Assembly: GCA_938003955.1 (NCBI GenBank)
Contig: CALKXE010000163.1
Span: 1 to 38,727 of the forward strand
Source: an uncultured Saprospiraceae bacterium
GTDB lineage: Bacteria; Bacteroidota; Bacteroidia; Chitinophagales; Saprospiraceae
Length of the DNA stretch: 38,727 nucleotides
Reading direction: 5' to 3'
In this document: in pieces, positions 18,255 through 27,368 of the stretch
Layout: the number at the start of each line of letters is the position of its first letter
How positions within the stretch are numbered: the first letter of the stretch is position 1
Position numbers and translations under genes: made by a program
The notes under the pieces: model-generated
Told to the model about the DNA's origin: nothing
Databases searched by the model: none
Seen by the model: only the letters and a program-made list of their open reading frames with translations

Positions 18255-19172
18255 TCAATTCCTCGCTTCCCATTCCTCCAGATCATAAGCCACATCACAC
18301 CTATAAAGCGTCCTAACAGCCCTATTGTTTTTCTTGCCTGGAGTCCATTTCATTTCTTCCTGATTCATCCATTTGAATATTTCTATGGCATCATCTACGA
18401 ACATTTTTTCTACATTTTTCCTAGCCTGTATATCTGAAAGCGTTCCATCCAGCTCAATGATGAAACTTACATTGACTATGGCTTGCTTTTGTATCTCTAA
18501 TGCTTTTTCTGGATAAAGCTGGTTTTTCCTTATAAACTCTCTAAGGCTTTCTATTGTGCAATCAGAGTTTTTTTGTTGTGGGCAATCCGGAAATAGAGGT
18601 TCCTCGTGAAGACTGCTCATATCTACAATATTATTGTCAGCATCAAATGGATCTCTGGAGTTCGTTTTAGTCCTTTTTTTGGATGGTTTTTCTAATCTGA
18701 ATTTTACAGGGAGTGTATATTGCACATTTACGGGTTTCCCTCTTTGATGCCCAGCTCTCCATTTTTCATCCATTTCTTTCATAGACTCTACTATCCTTGC
18801 AGCTTCTTCTCCTGTTCCAGCTCCCGGGTTTCGCACTATTTTTATGTTTTTTATTGATCTATCTTTCCATATTGTAAACTGAATGACAGCCATCCCTTCA
18901 ATTTCCTGATCGAGTGCTTCTTTTGGATAAATTAGATTCTCATCTATATATTTAATCATTTTTTCCTTAGCACATTCTTCTTTCTTACGATCACTTAATT
19001 TTTTGTTTTCGCACCCAGGAAACCTTGGCATTTCCTCTACCACTTTGAATACTTCTTCTTCAACTGGCTGAGGAGAGACTGGTGGAGACAATGGTTTAGG
19101 TGACTTAGATGTCTGAGCGGCAACTGACGATAAAGTGAAAAATAAAACGGTAGTTATGATAAAATACTTCAT
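18255..19172 (-). CDS. Secreted protein with two TonB_C domains
   Basis: 305 residues with a signal peptide ending at VAAQ (residue ~19). Two TonB C-terminal-like domains follow: one at ~45-160 (EEMPRFPGCEN..NLIYPKEALDQEIEGMAVIQFTIWKD) and one at ~185-300 (EPLFPDCPQ..NQLYPEKALE). The Pro-rich stretch PLSPPVSPQP separates signal and first domain. Classical TonB spans the inner membrane and has one such domain; here there is no retained transmembrane anchor, so I expect a periplasmic or surface protein using the fold for binding rather than as an energy transducer. It follows a paralog by 57 bp on the same strand and is probably its operon partner. Confidence 0.85.
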   Translation of the reverse strand: MKYFIITTVLFFTLSSVAAQTSKSPKPLSPPVSPQPVEEEVFKVVEEMPRFPGCENKKLSDRKKEECAKEKMIKYIDENLIYPKEALDQEIEGMAVIQFTIWKDRSIKNIKIVRNPGAGTGEEAARIVESMKEMDEKWRAGHQRGKPVNVQYTLPVKFRLEKPSKKRTKTNSRDPFDADNNIVDMSSLHEEPLFPDCPQQKNSDCTIESLREFIRKNQLYPEKALEIQKQAIVNVSFIIELDGTLSDIQARKNVEKMFVDDAIEIFKWMNQEEMKWTPGKKNNRAVRTLYRCDVAYDLEEWEARN

Positions 19173-19229
19173 GGTTAGTAATTGATAAAGAATGTAGTTG
19201 TTTAATTCTATTAGTTTATTGGAACCAAT

Positions 19230-20108
19230 TTAATCCTTTTCTTCGGCTAGTTTATAAACAACATCACACCTATACAATGTTCTAACCAGCCTGTTTCTTA
19301 TCTTACCAGGAGTCCATTTCATTTCTTCATGATTCATCCATTTAAATATTTCTATTGCATCTTCCCTTAGATCACGTCTTGCATATCCCCATGCGTTGAT
19401 GTCTGTTAAAGATCCATCTTTTTCAATGACAAAGGTTATATTCACAATACCCTCAACTTTATGAATTAAAGCTTTCCTTGGATAAATTTGATTTTCTTTT
19501 ATAAAGCTTTGAAGCTTTTCGATTGTGCAATTTAAGTTTTTTCGTTGGGGACAATCTGGGAATATTGGTTGTTTATCTAAGTCGGCTACTTCTACTATAT
19601 AAGTACCCTTTGTCATGTTCTTTGGGGCCCGACCAGGCCCCCCATCATAATGCATTTTAAATGAGGTTCTATGACGACTATTGACTGGCTTTCCATTTTT
19701 ATAAGCGGGTCGCCACATGGTTTTTGTTTTATTCATTTTTTCGAAAACCTTAGTTGTTTCGAACTGAATACCTTTTGATGAAGAGACGTATATATTTCGT
19801 ACCGTCCCATCTTTCCAAACAATAAAATTGACGGGCACATCCATTATATCAAAATTATTATCTTCTGCTTCTAGGTAATCCAAATTTTGATATATGTACT
19901 CCAATAATTTTCCATCAGCACAGGTTTCTTTTTCTATAAAACTACCATCTATATTTTCACATCCTATAAATCTTGGCTCCTCATCAACTAAATCAAATAC
20001 TTCGTCTTCAGTACCTACATCGATTCTTGATTCAGTGAGAACTTTAACTTGTGCATTTGATAAAGGCAAACAACAAGCATATATTGTTAGTAGAAATAGA
20101 TACTTCAT
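19230..20108 (-). CDS. Secreted protein with two TonB_C domains, paralog of the next gene
   Basis: 292 residues with a signal peptide (cleavage near SNAQ, residue ~19). The architecture matches the following gene at 18255: domain one at ~40-150 (EEPRFIGCEN..) and domain two at ~175-285 (QPIFPDCPQRKNLNCTIEKLQSF). Near-identical segments such as EIFKWMN.EEMKWTPGK and VRTLYRCDV show that the pair arose by tandem duplication. The first domain is more diverged and lacks the canonical YPKEA (LDYLEAEDN instead). Role unknown; probably periplasmic. Confidence 0.83.
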   Translation of the reverse strand: MKYLFLLTIYACCLPLSNAQVKVLTESRIDVGTEDEVFDLVDEEPRFIGCENIDGSFIEKETCADGKLLEYIYQNLDYLEAEDNNFDIMDVPVNFIVWKDGTVRNIYVSSSKGIQFETTKVFEKMNKTKTMWRPAYKNGKPVNSRHRTSFKMHYDGGPGRAPKNMTKGTYIVEVADLDKQPIFPDCPQRKNLNCTIEKLQSFIKENQIYPRKALIHKVEGIVNITFVIEKDGSLTDINAWGYARRDLREDAIEIFKWMNHEEMKWTPGKIRNRLVRTLYRCDVVYKLAEEKD

Positions 20109-20246
20109 GATTTATAATTGGTTCAGAGTAAAGTTACCCATTCCTGTTAGTTTAAAGATTTTATAGAACCGATTTTTGTTTTATTGAACCCCGAGTTCAT
20201 ATTCTAGTTATACATTAGTACCTTAGATTATCTAAAATACCAGCAA

Positions 20247-21680
20247 ATGTCTAATACAATGCTTACAGAAGTAAAAGAAACGCCAGCTACCCATATCAAT
20301 GAAATATTTGAGAAGCAAAAAAAACATCAATATGCGATAGGCAATACGACTGCAAAGCAGAGAATCGCTAAGCTTAAGAAGTTTCACAAAGCAGTTATGA
20401 AGTACAGGCCTGAGATAAAAGAGGCGCTATATAAGGATTTCAGAAAGCATCCGAGTGAAGTTGATTTGACAGAGATATATCCCGTAACCAGCGAAATAAA
20501 ACACACAAAAAGTCATCTTCGAGAATGGATGGATAAGCAATCTGTAAAGACACCCTTGGCGTTAATGGGCTCGAGTTCTTATATACATCAAGAGGCAAAA
20601 GGAGTTGTATTGATTATTGCACCATGGAACTTCCCAATAAATTTAACATTTGTTCCATTGATATCAGCTATCGCGGCAGGGAATACTGTTATGATCAAGC
20701 CTTCAGAGATGACACCAAATGCATCAGCAGTAATGCAGATGATTATAGACGAGGTTTTTGATCCATCAGAAGTAGCATTGGTACAAGGTGGGATAGATAC
20801 TTCGAAGGCATTGTTAGATCTACCTTTTAATCATATATTTTTTACGGGTTCTCCTCAGATAGGGAAGATCGTAATGTCAGCGGCAGCTAAAAACCTTACT
20901 TCGGTAACCTTAGAGCTAGGGGGTAAGTCACCGACAATAATAGATGAAACAGCAAATGTAGAACTAGCGGCAAAGAGAACGGCTTGGGGTAAGTTTGTAA
21001 ATAACGGTCAGATCTGTATTGCTCCGGATTATATATTTGTACATGAAAGTAAAAAAGATACATTTATAAAAGCGGTTACTGAGAATCTGAAGGCATTCTA
21101 TACTGAAGATGCAGCAAAGCAAGAAAGCTACTCTAGAATAGTAAATCGAAAACATTTTGATAGGGTAGCAAGCTTAATCGAAGATGCAGTAGCCCAAGGA
21201 GCAAAGATAGAAGTCGGAGGGAACACTAATTCTGATGAAAACTATATCGCACCGACTATAATGTCAAATGTACCAATGGATAGTAAGGTGATGACAGAAG
21301 AGATATTCGGACCTGTGCTGCCCGTTCATAGTTATACAGATGTGGATGAAGTAATCAAGACAATAAATGCAAGAGAAAAACCACTAGCACTATATATCTA
21401 TAGTAAGAGCAGAAAAAATACAGCTCATATCATGAATAATACAAGGGCTGGAGGTTCGTGTATCAATCATAATGGAGTACATTTCTATAATACCAATCTA
21501 CCTTTTGGAGGGTCTAATAATAGCGGTATAGGTAAAAGTGGAGGCTATTATGGATTTCAAGCATTCTCAAATGCTAGGGGAGTACTAAAGCAGAATGTTC
21601 CAAATGCATTGGAGTTACTAATGCCACCCTATAATGACTTCAAACAAAAGTTGATTGATCTAACAATTAAGTGGTTTTAA
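20247..21680 (+). CDS. NAD(P)-dependent aldehyde dehydrogenase, ALDH3-like
   Basis: 477 residues with the ALDH fold. The catalytic Glu E223 is in TLELGGKSP and the nucleophilic Cys C257 in NNGQICIAPDY. The cofactor region PWNFPINL and FFTGSPQIGK, and the C-terminal EEIFGPVLPV and LPFGGSNNSGIGK motifs, are all intact. The length and the lack of an N-terminal extension fit the ALDH3 group, which oxidises medium- to long-chain fatty or aromatic aldehydes to acids. The tail after residue ~450 (MPPYNDFKQKLIDLTIKWF) resembles the membrane-associating end of fatty-aldehyde members. Monocistronic, ended by the hairpin at 21691. Exact substrate is not determinable. Confidence 0.95.
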   Translation: MSNTMLTEVKETPATHINEIFEKQKKHQYAIGNTTAKQRIAKLKKFHKAVMKYRPEIKEALYKDFRKHPSEVDLTEIYPVTSEIKHTKSHLREWMDKQSVKTPLALMGSSSYIHQEAKGVVLIIAPWNFPINLTFVPLISAIAAGNTVMIKPSEMTPNASAVMQMIIDEVFDPSEVALVQGGIDTSKALLDLPFNHIFFTGSPQIGKIVMSAAAKNLTSVTLELGGKSPTIIDETANVELAAKRTAWGKFVNNGQICIAPDYIFVHESKKDTFIKAVTENLKAFYTEDAAKQESYSRIVNRKHFDRVASLIEDAVAQGAKIEVGGNTNSDENYIAPTIMSNVPMDSKVMTEEIFGPVLPVHSYTDVDEVIKTINAREKPLALYIYSKSRKNTAHIMNNTRAGGSCINHNGVHFYNTNLPFGGSNNSGIGKSGGYYGFQAFSNARGVLKQNVPNALELLMPPYNDFKQKLIDLTIKWF

Positions 21681-21690
21681 AATCGAGAAA

Positions 21691-21724
21691 ATGTATTGAC
21701 CATTATTGTGGTCAATACATTTTG
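21691..21724. terminator. Bidirectional terminator
   Basis: A perfect 12-bp stem (21691-21702 with 21709-21720) and a 6-nt loop, followed by TTTG on the + strand. It sits between the convergent aldehyde dehydrogenase gene and the FlgD-like protein gene. Confidence 0.85.
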
Positions 21725-21734
21725 AATATTTTAG

Positions 21735-22436
21735 TTAGAATATTTTCTTAAGTGTTCTATACAACCAGCTTCCTGCATTGTCTTCAAGGTTGATTGTTTG
21801 ACTCATATATTGCCCGTCTATTGTATATTTGAGAATGTAATCTCCAGAAACGTTCATTCTTCCATCCCAACAATATTCATAATTGCCCGGTTTTAATTTT
21901 TGATCTTCTACGATAAATAGAGGCTCTTCGTCCATTGATAATATTTCGATTTTTACATCTCTTATTGAATCACTGAATTCAATTCCTATTTTTATCTTTT
22001 TGCCATCATCGCTTGTATAAGTTATTGTGCCTTTGGGTAGAGAACCTATTATAGTAGGAGTAGTTATGCCCATTCGATCTAGTAATGGAGACGAATATTC
22101 TTTTGTACTTGGGTGGACGGCATTTCTAACTTTTTCTTGTGTGATAATTCCATTTTTTTCTATTGTAAATACCAATGGTGCATTGCCATTTCGTCCTTTT
22201 CGGCGTGTTACTTTAGCACCAGATAACGGATCTAATACTTCTATTTTTTTTCCTGTGAGGTAGAGCCATGCTATATACTTATTATCCTTTTTGCAAAATA
22301 CTTTTTTGTACTTGTGAGATTTGTTGACTTCGTTGTCCCAATCTATAGATACTTTAAGAGAGTCAGGATTTGTTGAGGCATTTGTATTATTTAGTACAAA
22401 TAAAAATGAAACGAATAGGAAAAGGTACTTTTTCAT
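21735..22436 (-). CDS. Secreted protein with C-terminal FlgD-like Ig domain
   Basis: 233 residues with a signal peptide (MKKYLFLFVSFLFVLNNTNAS). The N-terminal half is beta-rich and holds a Lys/Arg/Gly-rich loop (VTRRKGRNGN). The C-terminal ~75 residues (GIEFSDSIRDVKIEIL..LKPGNYEYCWDGRMNVSGDYILKYTIDG) follow the FlgD-Ig-like pattern (G.Y.Y.WDG....SG.Y....), a module frequent in secreted Bacteroidota proteins. No catalytic motif, and no clear T9SS sorting tail after it. I do not recognise the N-terminal part. Single gene, convergent with the aldehyde dehydrogenase. Confidence 0.75.
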   Translation of the reverse strand: MKKYLFLFVSFLFVLNNTNASTNPDSLKVSIDWDNEVNKSHKYKKVFCKKDNKYIAWLYLTGKKIEVLDPLSGAKVTRRKGRNGNAPLVFTIEKNGIITQEKVRNAVHPSTKEYSSPLLDRMGITTPTIIGSLPKGTITYTSDDGKKIKIGIEFSDSIRDVKIEILSMDEEPLFIVEDQKLKPGNYEYCWDGRMNVSGDYILKYTIDGQYMSQTINLEDNAGSWLYRTLKKIF

Positions 22437-22656
22437 AATATATGATTTTGTGAATTTCTAATTAAATAATAACACAAGTATCGGACGGAATCTAGAGCTG
22501 AAAATTAAAAGTCTATCAGTTGGCGGGATTAGTCAACATATGCAGGGTTATTATCAATAATTGTATTCATTGATAAAAAAGTGGAATTGGGATGTGAGAT
22601 TGGTTAATTCATAGATATATACCTTTCTTCCAGCTTATTAATAATAAATTGCGAGT

Positions 22657-23775
22657 GTGAAAACGATTGGACAACATATAATCCACTTTCTTGAGAACTG
22701 GCATCTGCACAGAGTTAGAAATCACATTTGTTTCTGGCTGTTTAATGTAGCAGTATTCTATTTCTTTGAGGTTTTATATGGTAGTAATCTTTGGGTAGCA
22801 TCTGTAAATAAGGTATTTACACTACCAATATTGATATTGAATTCATATTACGTTGCTTATTTTCTTGTCCCTCTACTTGTGAAACGGAAATATATAAAAC
22901 TGATGTTCTGGTTTGCAATAGGTACATACCTTTTTACTGTTTTCTATAGATATATGATGATATATTGGATCGAACGATTTACTCATCCAGAACTAGAAAG
23001 AAATTCTATAGTTGACATACTTACTAATTTTAGCGCTATCCTGGGTCAGTATCTAATCCTGATTTATGTAACACCTTTATTTTTTATTCTATTGAAATTT
23101 GCAAAAGATGCATTCGTCGTCAAAAGAAGGTTTGCCAAACTTCAGAAAGAAAAACAAATTACTGATTTAAATTTTCTAAGATCTCAAGTGCATCCTCATT
23201 TTTTGTTTAATACGCTAAATAATATATATGTTTTAGCACTTAAAAAAGACAAACGAACAAGTAGTGTTGTGAAACAGCTTGGAGATATGATGGAATACAT
23301 GGTAGAGTCTTCCACTGCTACTTTGGTCCCAATCCAAAAGGAAATAGACCTTATCTTAAATTATCTGGACCTCGAAAAGATAAGATATGAAGAGAGATTA
23401 AGCTTAAGTTTTGTATATGAAATCGATGACGATGATGCTAAAATAGCTCCATTGATGCTTATGTCTTTTGTCGAAAACGCCTTCAAGCATGGAGTGAGTG
23501 GAGATATTAATAATCCCATTGTGAAAGTCAGTTTGATTGTTAAAAATGGAATCCTTGATTTCAAAATATTCAACACAAAAAGTGAACATAAACAATCAGA
23601 TGAAAGATCATATAAGAAGGGTATCGGTGTCAGTAATGTGAAACGACAACTTGATATTATCTATCAAAATGACTATACGCTTGATATTCAAGAATCAGCT
23701 ATAGAATATGAATTAAATCTAAAGCTGTATAAGATGGCAGATATTAAACAATCAAATATAGATATAGTCGGGTGA
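22657..23775 (+). CDS. LytS-like sensor histidine kinase
   Basis: 372 residues from GTG 22657. Four membrane helices are visible over ~20-160, with no extracellular sensor domain, followed by a short coiled coil and the His_kinase region. The phosphoacceptor segment is QVHPHFLFNTLNN (H181 in the family position, H179 just before), the ATPase N-box is FVENAFKHG (N274) and the G-box is GIGVSNV (322-324), all intact. It should autophosphorylate and donate to the LytTR regulator two genes downstream. Its stop overlaps the next start by 4 bp (GTGA). Signal unknown. Confidence 0.93.
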   Translation: MKTIGQHIIHFLENWHLHRVRNHICFWLFNVAVFYFFEVLYGSNLWVASVNKVFTLPILILNSYYVAYFLVPLLVKRKYIKLMFWFAIGTYLFTVFYRYMMIYWIERFTHPELERNSIVDILTNFSAILGQYLILIYVTPLFFILLKFAKDAFVVKRRFAKLQKEKQITDLNFLRSQVHPHFLFNTLNNIYVLALKKDKRTSSVVKQLGDMMEYMVESSTATLVPIQKEIDLILNYLDLEKIRYEERLSLSFVYEIDDDDAKIAPLMLMSFVENAFKHGVSGDINNPIVKVSLIVKNGILDFKIFNTKSEHKQSDERSYKKGIGVSNVKRQLDIIYQNDYTLDIQESAIEYELNLKLYKMADIKQSNIDIVG

Positions 23776-24842
23776 GTGTATCTAACAAAAATATGATCAC
23801 AAACAATAATCCTCTAATGTTGAGTTGGAAGGAGCACTTGATTTTTTGGGTGATTACACTTCTATTTTTTGCAACTACAATATATGCGATTGGTATTCCA
23901 ATTGAAAGAGCACTCTATAGTAAGTTGTTTTTCTTACCATTTCAATTGATCGGTGCATATTTTATGATTTTTGTTTTATTGGGAAAGTTGCTATATCAGA
24001 ATAAATATCTGAAGGCAATTCTTAGTTTTATTGTATTTATCTTTTTGTACTCATTCCTAGTTTATTACGTTCACGATTATTATTTTAGAACGGCGATTGT
24101 AGATGGATTTACACCACCCACTTTTCTAGAGATGGTTGCTAACTTTGAGTTGTTGATTAGTTATTACATGAATTTTTCTTTGACGTCTCCGTTGATACTG
24201 GTATGTATAGAATTTATCATGTATCAATACAAAAGGATTGTAGAAGTAGAACAGCTGCAGATTAAAAAAAATGAAGCGGAATTAAATCTATTGAAAACTC
24301 AAATTCATCCTAATTTCTTACTTTCTACACTTCGTAATTTAGAAGTATTGGCTAAGAATAATTCTGAGAAGTCGCCTTTAGTAGTTGAGAAATTATCGGA
24401 GGTGCTTGACTATATTTTATACAAAGGACAATATGAGAACGTCCGTTTGGAAGATGAGATGAAGGCTATTGAAGACTTTGTAGATTTAGAAAATATTAGG
24501 TTTGATGGACGATGTGAAATTGATTTAAAATTGAATACCTCAGATGGAAATGTCCTCGTTTCACCTCTTATTATATTTTCATTTTTAGAATATAACTTTA
24601 AGCAATTTACACTACAACATATTCCTTTCGAGAAATGTATTATTGAAATGAAACAAGCGGATGGAAAACTAATAATTGATATCTCCAATTCTATATTTCA
24701 AACAAATAGTTTTGATGGAATATATAATTATGAAATAGGTAAAATGACGAGGCAATTAGAAATTTCTTATCCAGGAAAATATATCATCGAAGAGATAAAG
24801 AATGAAGACGCTTTTAAAATTAAACTAGAAATTGACCTATGA
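23772..24842 (+). CDS. Degenerate LytS-like histidine kinase (predicted pseudokinase)
   Basis: 356 residues from GTG 23772 (4-bp overlap with the kinase before; ATG 23793 is an alternative). It has the same layout as its neighbour, with four membrane helices and then a His_kinase-like region. The phosphoacceptor segment reads QIHPNFLLSTLRN, so Asn (N181) replaces the acceptor His. The N-box reads LEYNFKQF in place of VENAFKHG, with Tyr at the Asn position (274), and the G-box is lost (GIYNYEIG). The protein probably cannot bind ATP or be phosphorylated, and most likely pairs with the upstream kinase as an allosteric or membrane-sensing subunit (inference). Its stop overlaps the response regulator start by 4 bp. 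Confidence 0.87.
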   Translation: MSVSNKNMITNNNPLMLSWKEHLIFWVITLLFFATTIYAIGIPIERALYSKLFFLPFQLIGAYFMIFVLLGKLLYQNKYLKAILSFIVFIFLYSFLVYYVHDYYFRTAIVDGFTPPTFLEMVANFELLISYYMNFSLTSPLILVCIEFIMYQYKRIVEVEQLQIKKNEAELNLLKTQIHPNFLLSTLRNLEVLAKNNSEKSPLVVEKLSEVLDYILYKGQYENVRLEDEMKAIEDFVDLENIRFDGRCEIDLKLNTSDGNVLVSPLIIFSFLEYNFKQFTLQHIPFEKCIIEMKQADGKLIIDISNSIFQTNSFDGIYNYEIGKMTRQLEISYPGKYIIEEIKNEDAFKIKLEIDL

Positions 24843-25555
24843 TTACAAAAACCAAATGTCTTATAGTTGATGACGAGCCATTGGCTAGAGAATTGATAGA
24901 ATCACACATAGGGAATATCAATTCTCTAGAATTAGTGGCAAGTACGCATAGTCCACTAGAAGCATTGGAAATTATCAAATCTCAAGATATAGATCTCGTG
25001 TTTTTAGATATTCAGATGCCTGTTTTGACTGGAGTCGAACTTGCAAAAACGCTAAAGAATCCTCCTGCCATTATCTTCACGACAGCATACAGAGATTACG
25101 CGGTAGAAAGTTACGAACTCGATGTAGTTGACTATCTTATGAAACCAATTACGTTATCAAGGTTCCTAAAAGCCCTGCAAAAATATAATGAGTTGAAAGA
25201 AGCATCACCAATTGTGCAAACTATAGAATCAACTACTGAGGTTATAAAAGATCACTTGTTTGTAAACGTAAGTAGAAAACACCAAAGGATCAATTTCGAT
25301 GACATTCTCTACCTAGAAAGTCTAAGAGAATATGTGCGAATCTTTACCGCCGAAACCTCCTATATGACTAAATCTTCGATGACCGATATTGAAAAAGAAT
25401 TGCCTAATTCATTTATGCGAATACACCGGTCATTTATTGTCAATTTAGATAAAGTAACTGCCTATACATCTAATGATATCGAAATCGGAAAGAAGGAGAT
25501 TCCAATTGGAGTTAGTTATAAGAAAGTGGTGCAAGAAAGATTGGGTAAAAAGTAA
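24839..25555 (+). CDS. LytTR-family response regulator
   Basis: 238 residues. The receiver domain (~1-120) has the acidic pair D11-D12, phosphoacceptor D57 (LVFLDIQMP), Thr in FTTAYRDYA and Lys in LMKPI, all canonical. The LytTR DNA-binding domain covers ~140-235 (FVNVSRKHQRINFDDILYLES..MRIHRSFIVN). Transcription factor expected to be phosphorylated by the kinase at 22657. Start codon overlaps the preceding stop (ATGA), so all three operon proteins should be made in fixed proportion. It ends 2 bp from the convergent gene at 25558. Confidence 0.95.
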   Translation: MITKTKCLIVDDEPLARELIESHIGNINSLELVASTHSPLEALEIIKSQDIDLVFLDIQMPVLTGVELAKTLKNPPAIIFTTAYRDYAVESYELDVVDYLMKPITLSRFLKALQKYNELKEASPIVQTIESTTEVIKDHLFVNVSRKHQRINFDDILYLESLREYVRIFTAETSYMTKSSMTDIEKELPNSFMRIHRSFIVNLDKVTAYTSNDIEIGKKEIPIGVSYKKVVQERLGKK

Positions 25556-25557
25556 GA

Positions 25558-26226
25558 TTACTTATACTTCTTCTTCATAAATCTCAACACAGTAACGCCA
25601 ATAATCGTTGGTGCAATCCATGGCAAAATTTGCAAATATCCTGGTAATAAATCTCCAAATAGCGCACGGCCGCCAAATGAGAGGAAGGCGGTATAAGCTG
25701 CAATACCAGAAATGATGGTCCCTTGCATGTGCATTTTGATTCTATTTTCCTTAGCAATAGCCTTTTCTTTGGTCATGAGAGCATCCTTCATTGCGGGAAT
25801 ACCAAGTACTCCAAAAAATAACATTAGAATTCCTGGTCCTTGAAATTTCATGATTATTGCACCAATCACCATGCTGAGACTAGCTATAAATAGAACCCAA
25901 GCAAATGCTCTCCTTCTATTAAAATATTGATCTGACCAAACTTTTTTCTGTTGCAGTATTTCGTAACTGTACCAGAGAGGATATCCAGTAAGAATTGCTA
26001 GAAACCCTAAAAAGGCAGCCATAATATACTGACCTAGAAAGACATTGTTTACACTAAGTATAAGAGCGGTAATCTGCACTACCCACATACTCCAATAATA
26101 GGCTCTTCCAACTTTTCGATGGATGTTATTTCCCTTCTTGACCATTACAGGTATCCAAAAAAGTATTAGACTGATCGTGCCAGCCGGGATATGAATCCAA
26201 AGAAGAATATCATGTATTTCTTTCAT
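25558..26226 (-). CDS. DUF2306-like integral membrane protein
   Basis: 222 residues with about six to seven hydrophobic helices. The N-terminal motif WIHIPAGTISLILFWIP and the IHRKVGRAYYWSMW segment (H-R-x-x-G) resemble the DUF2306 family of predicted membrane proteins, which has no assigned activity. The conserved histidines in helices one and two suggest a possible heme or metal site (inference). The C-terminus is basic (MKKKYK). It ends 2 bp from the LytTR regulator's stop on the opposite strand; upstream lies the structured region 26255-26410. Confidence 0.7.
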   Translation of the reverse strand: MKEIHDILLWIHIPAGTISLILFWIPVMVKKGNNIHRKVGRAYYWSMWVVQITALILSVNNVFLGQYIMAAFLGFLAILTGYPLWYSYEILQQKKVWSDQYFNRRRAFAWVLFIASLSMVIGAIIMKFQGPGILMLFFGVLGIPAMKDALMTKEKAIAKENRIKMHMQGTIISGIAAYTAFLSFGGRALFGDLLPGYLQILPWIAPTIIGVTVLRFMKKKYK

Positions 26227-26254
26227 TTTCTAAATTATAAATTTGAATAATTAA

Positions 26255-26410
26255 AATCTCCGATGCTTGCGTCGGAATTATAAAAAAATGTTTTTGTATA
26301 AAAACGCCTTATCACAAAATAGATCCGATTTCCGAACTTAAGGTTGGAGGAATTTTGACGAATGCGCTATCTGCTTGCGGTGGGGTAGTCAAAATTTAGG
26401 ATCTTTTTTA
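26255..26410. other. Structured intergenic element with nested hairpins
   Basis: Between two - strand genes. Hairpin TCCGATGC/GCGTCGGA lies near 26260-26278 and GTTTTT/AAAAAC at 26290-26305. A larger nested fold closes with AGATCC (26321-26326) pairing GGATCT (26399-26404), containing a perfect 9-bp inner stem (26351-26359 with 26388-26396) and a T-run right after the outer stem on the + strand. No + strand gene lies nearby to terminate. It may be a small RNA, a mobile-repeat remnant or the leader of the 25558 gene; no known class recognised. Confidence 0.45.
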
Positions 26411-26527
26411 TTAATAACTCAAACATATAGGAAGTAAATGAAAGATTATTCTCTATGTGATTAATGTCAAGTAGAGGGATGAGTGACACATAGGAGAGTG
26501 ATGTATAACAAGGCTTAGGGACGAATG

Positions 26528-27358
26528 TCACGCTTTGAATAGAGGGATGTAGCTTCTGGATACAGGGATGAGGATCTCATAATCCGATAGCTTCAATTTT
26601 AAACCTTGTGCATTTCCACTTATGCTTTCGATTTTGGCAGTATTGACGATATATGATCTATGGCATCTTAAGAGTGTAGTATTTGTAATTAATCCTTCAC
26701 ATGATTTTAAGGTAGATCTTTCAGTCTTCTTTTCTATCGCCTCACCATTCCAGTAATAAATATTTACATAATTTTGAAGCGATTCTAGAAACCAAATATT
26801 ATCAGTAGAAAGGTCAAATATTGATGATTTATGGACTGCCGGTTGGTGTAGTACAGCCTTCTTGTTAAGGCTAGCTGCAATTAGCGAATTGTTCTTTTCG
26901 CTTTTTAACATAGATATAGTGCCGATGAAAACCGTTGGGAATACTCCAACTAAAAATGTGGCCCACATCATATATAATAAACCTCTCAAAGGCATATTAA
27001 ATTCGAAGGCTAGATATAAGTAATTGAATAGTGAAATGAAGATCAAAAGCCCAATCACCTGAAGTGTCCATTTAAAGAAAGTGTAACTCTCTCCTTCTTT
27101 TTTCATTTTAAAAACGTACCTGAGTATGAGTTCATAAGTTATGCCAGAGATAAAAGTAATGGCTCCAAACAGTATTGCGTACTTCCATGTTGAATCTTCC
27201 ACTTGATCCATGTTAAACGGTTGAATCAGGCCCAGAAAAAGAGAGACAAAGAGAGCTATGATGAACAGTGTCTTAATATAAGTAGACAGATTCGTAGCCT
27301 CTGGAAAAGGACGCCTTAAAAATGACTGTAGAGTTTGAATATAGTGGGACGTTTTCAT
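26528..27358 (-). CDS. Membrane-anchored LytTR DNA-binding regulator
   Basis: 276 residues. Four hydrophobic helices (~28-150: LFIIALFVSLFLGLI, AILFGAITFISGITYEL, and two more) and a linker precede a C-terminal LytTR domain (~170-275: IFDLSTDNIWFLESLQNYVNIYYWNGEA..LLRCHRSYIVNTAKIESI). There is no receiver domain, so this is a one-component membrane regulator. It starts 112 bp from the divergent arylsulfotransferase-like gene, and a 27-bp block conserved in both arylsulfotransferase-like upstream regions (27369-27395) sits immediately upstream of it. It is a plausible controller of that gene and of itself (inference). Confidence 0.88.
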   Translation of the reverse strand: MKTSHYIQTLQSFLRRPFPEATNLSTYIKTLFIIALFVSLFLGLIQPFNMDQVEDSTWKYAILFGAITFISGITYELILRYVFKMKKEGESYTFFKWTLQVIGLLIFISLFNYLYLAFEFNMPLRGLLYMMWATFLVGVFPTVFIGTISMLKSEKNNSLIAASLNKKAVLHQPAVHKSSIFDLSTDNIWFLESLQNYVNIYYWNGEAIEKKTERSTLKSCEGLITNTTLLRCHRSYIVNTAKIESISGNAQGLKLKLSDYEILIPVSRSYIPLFKA

Positions 27359-27368
27359 TAGCCCACAA

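Noticed and set aside
18255-20108. True TonB energy transducers for the receptor at 6253
   Set aside because: No membrane anchor, no long Pro-rich spanning segment, two TonB_C domains each, and no ExbB/ExbD genes.
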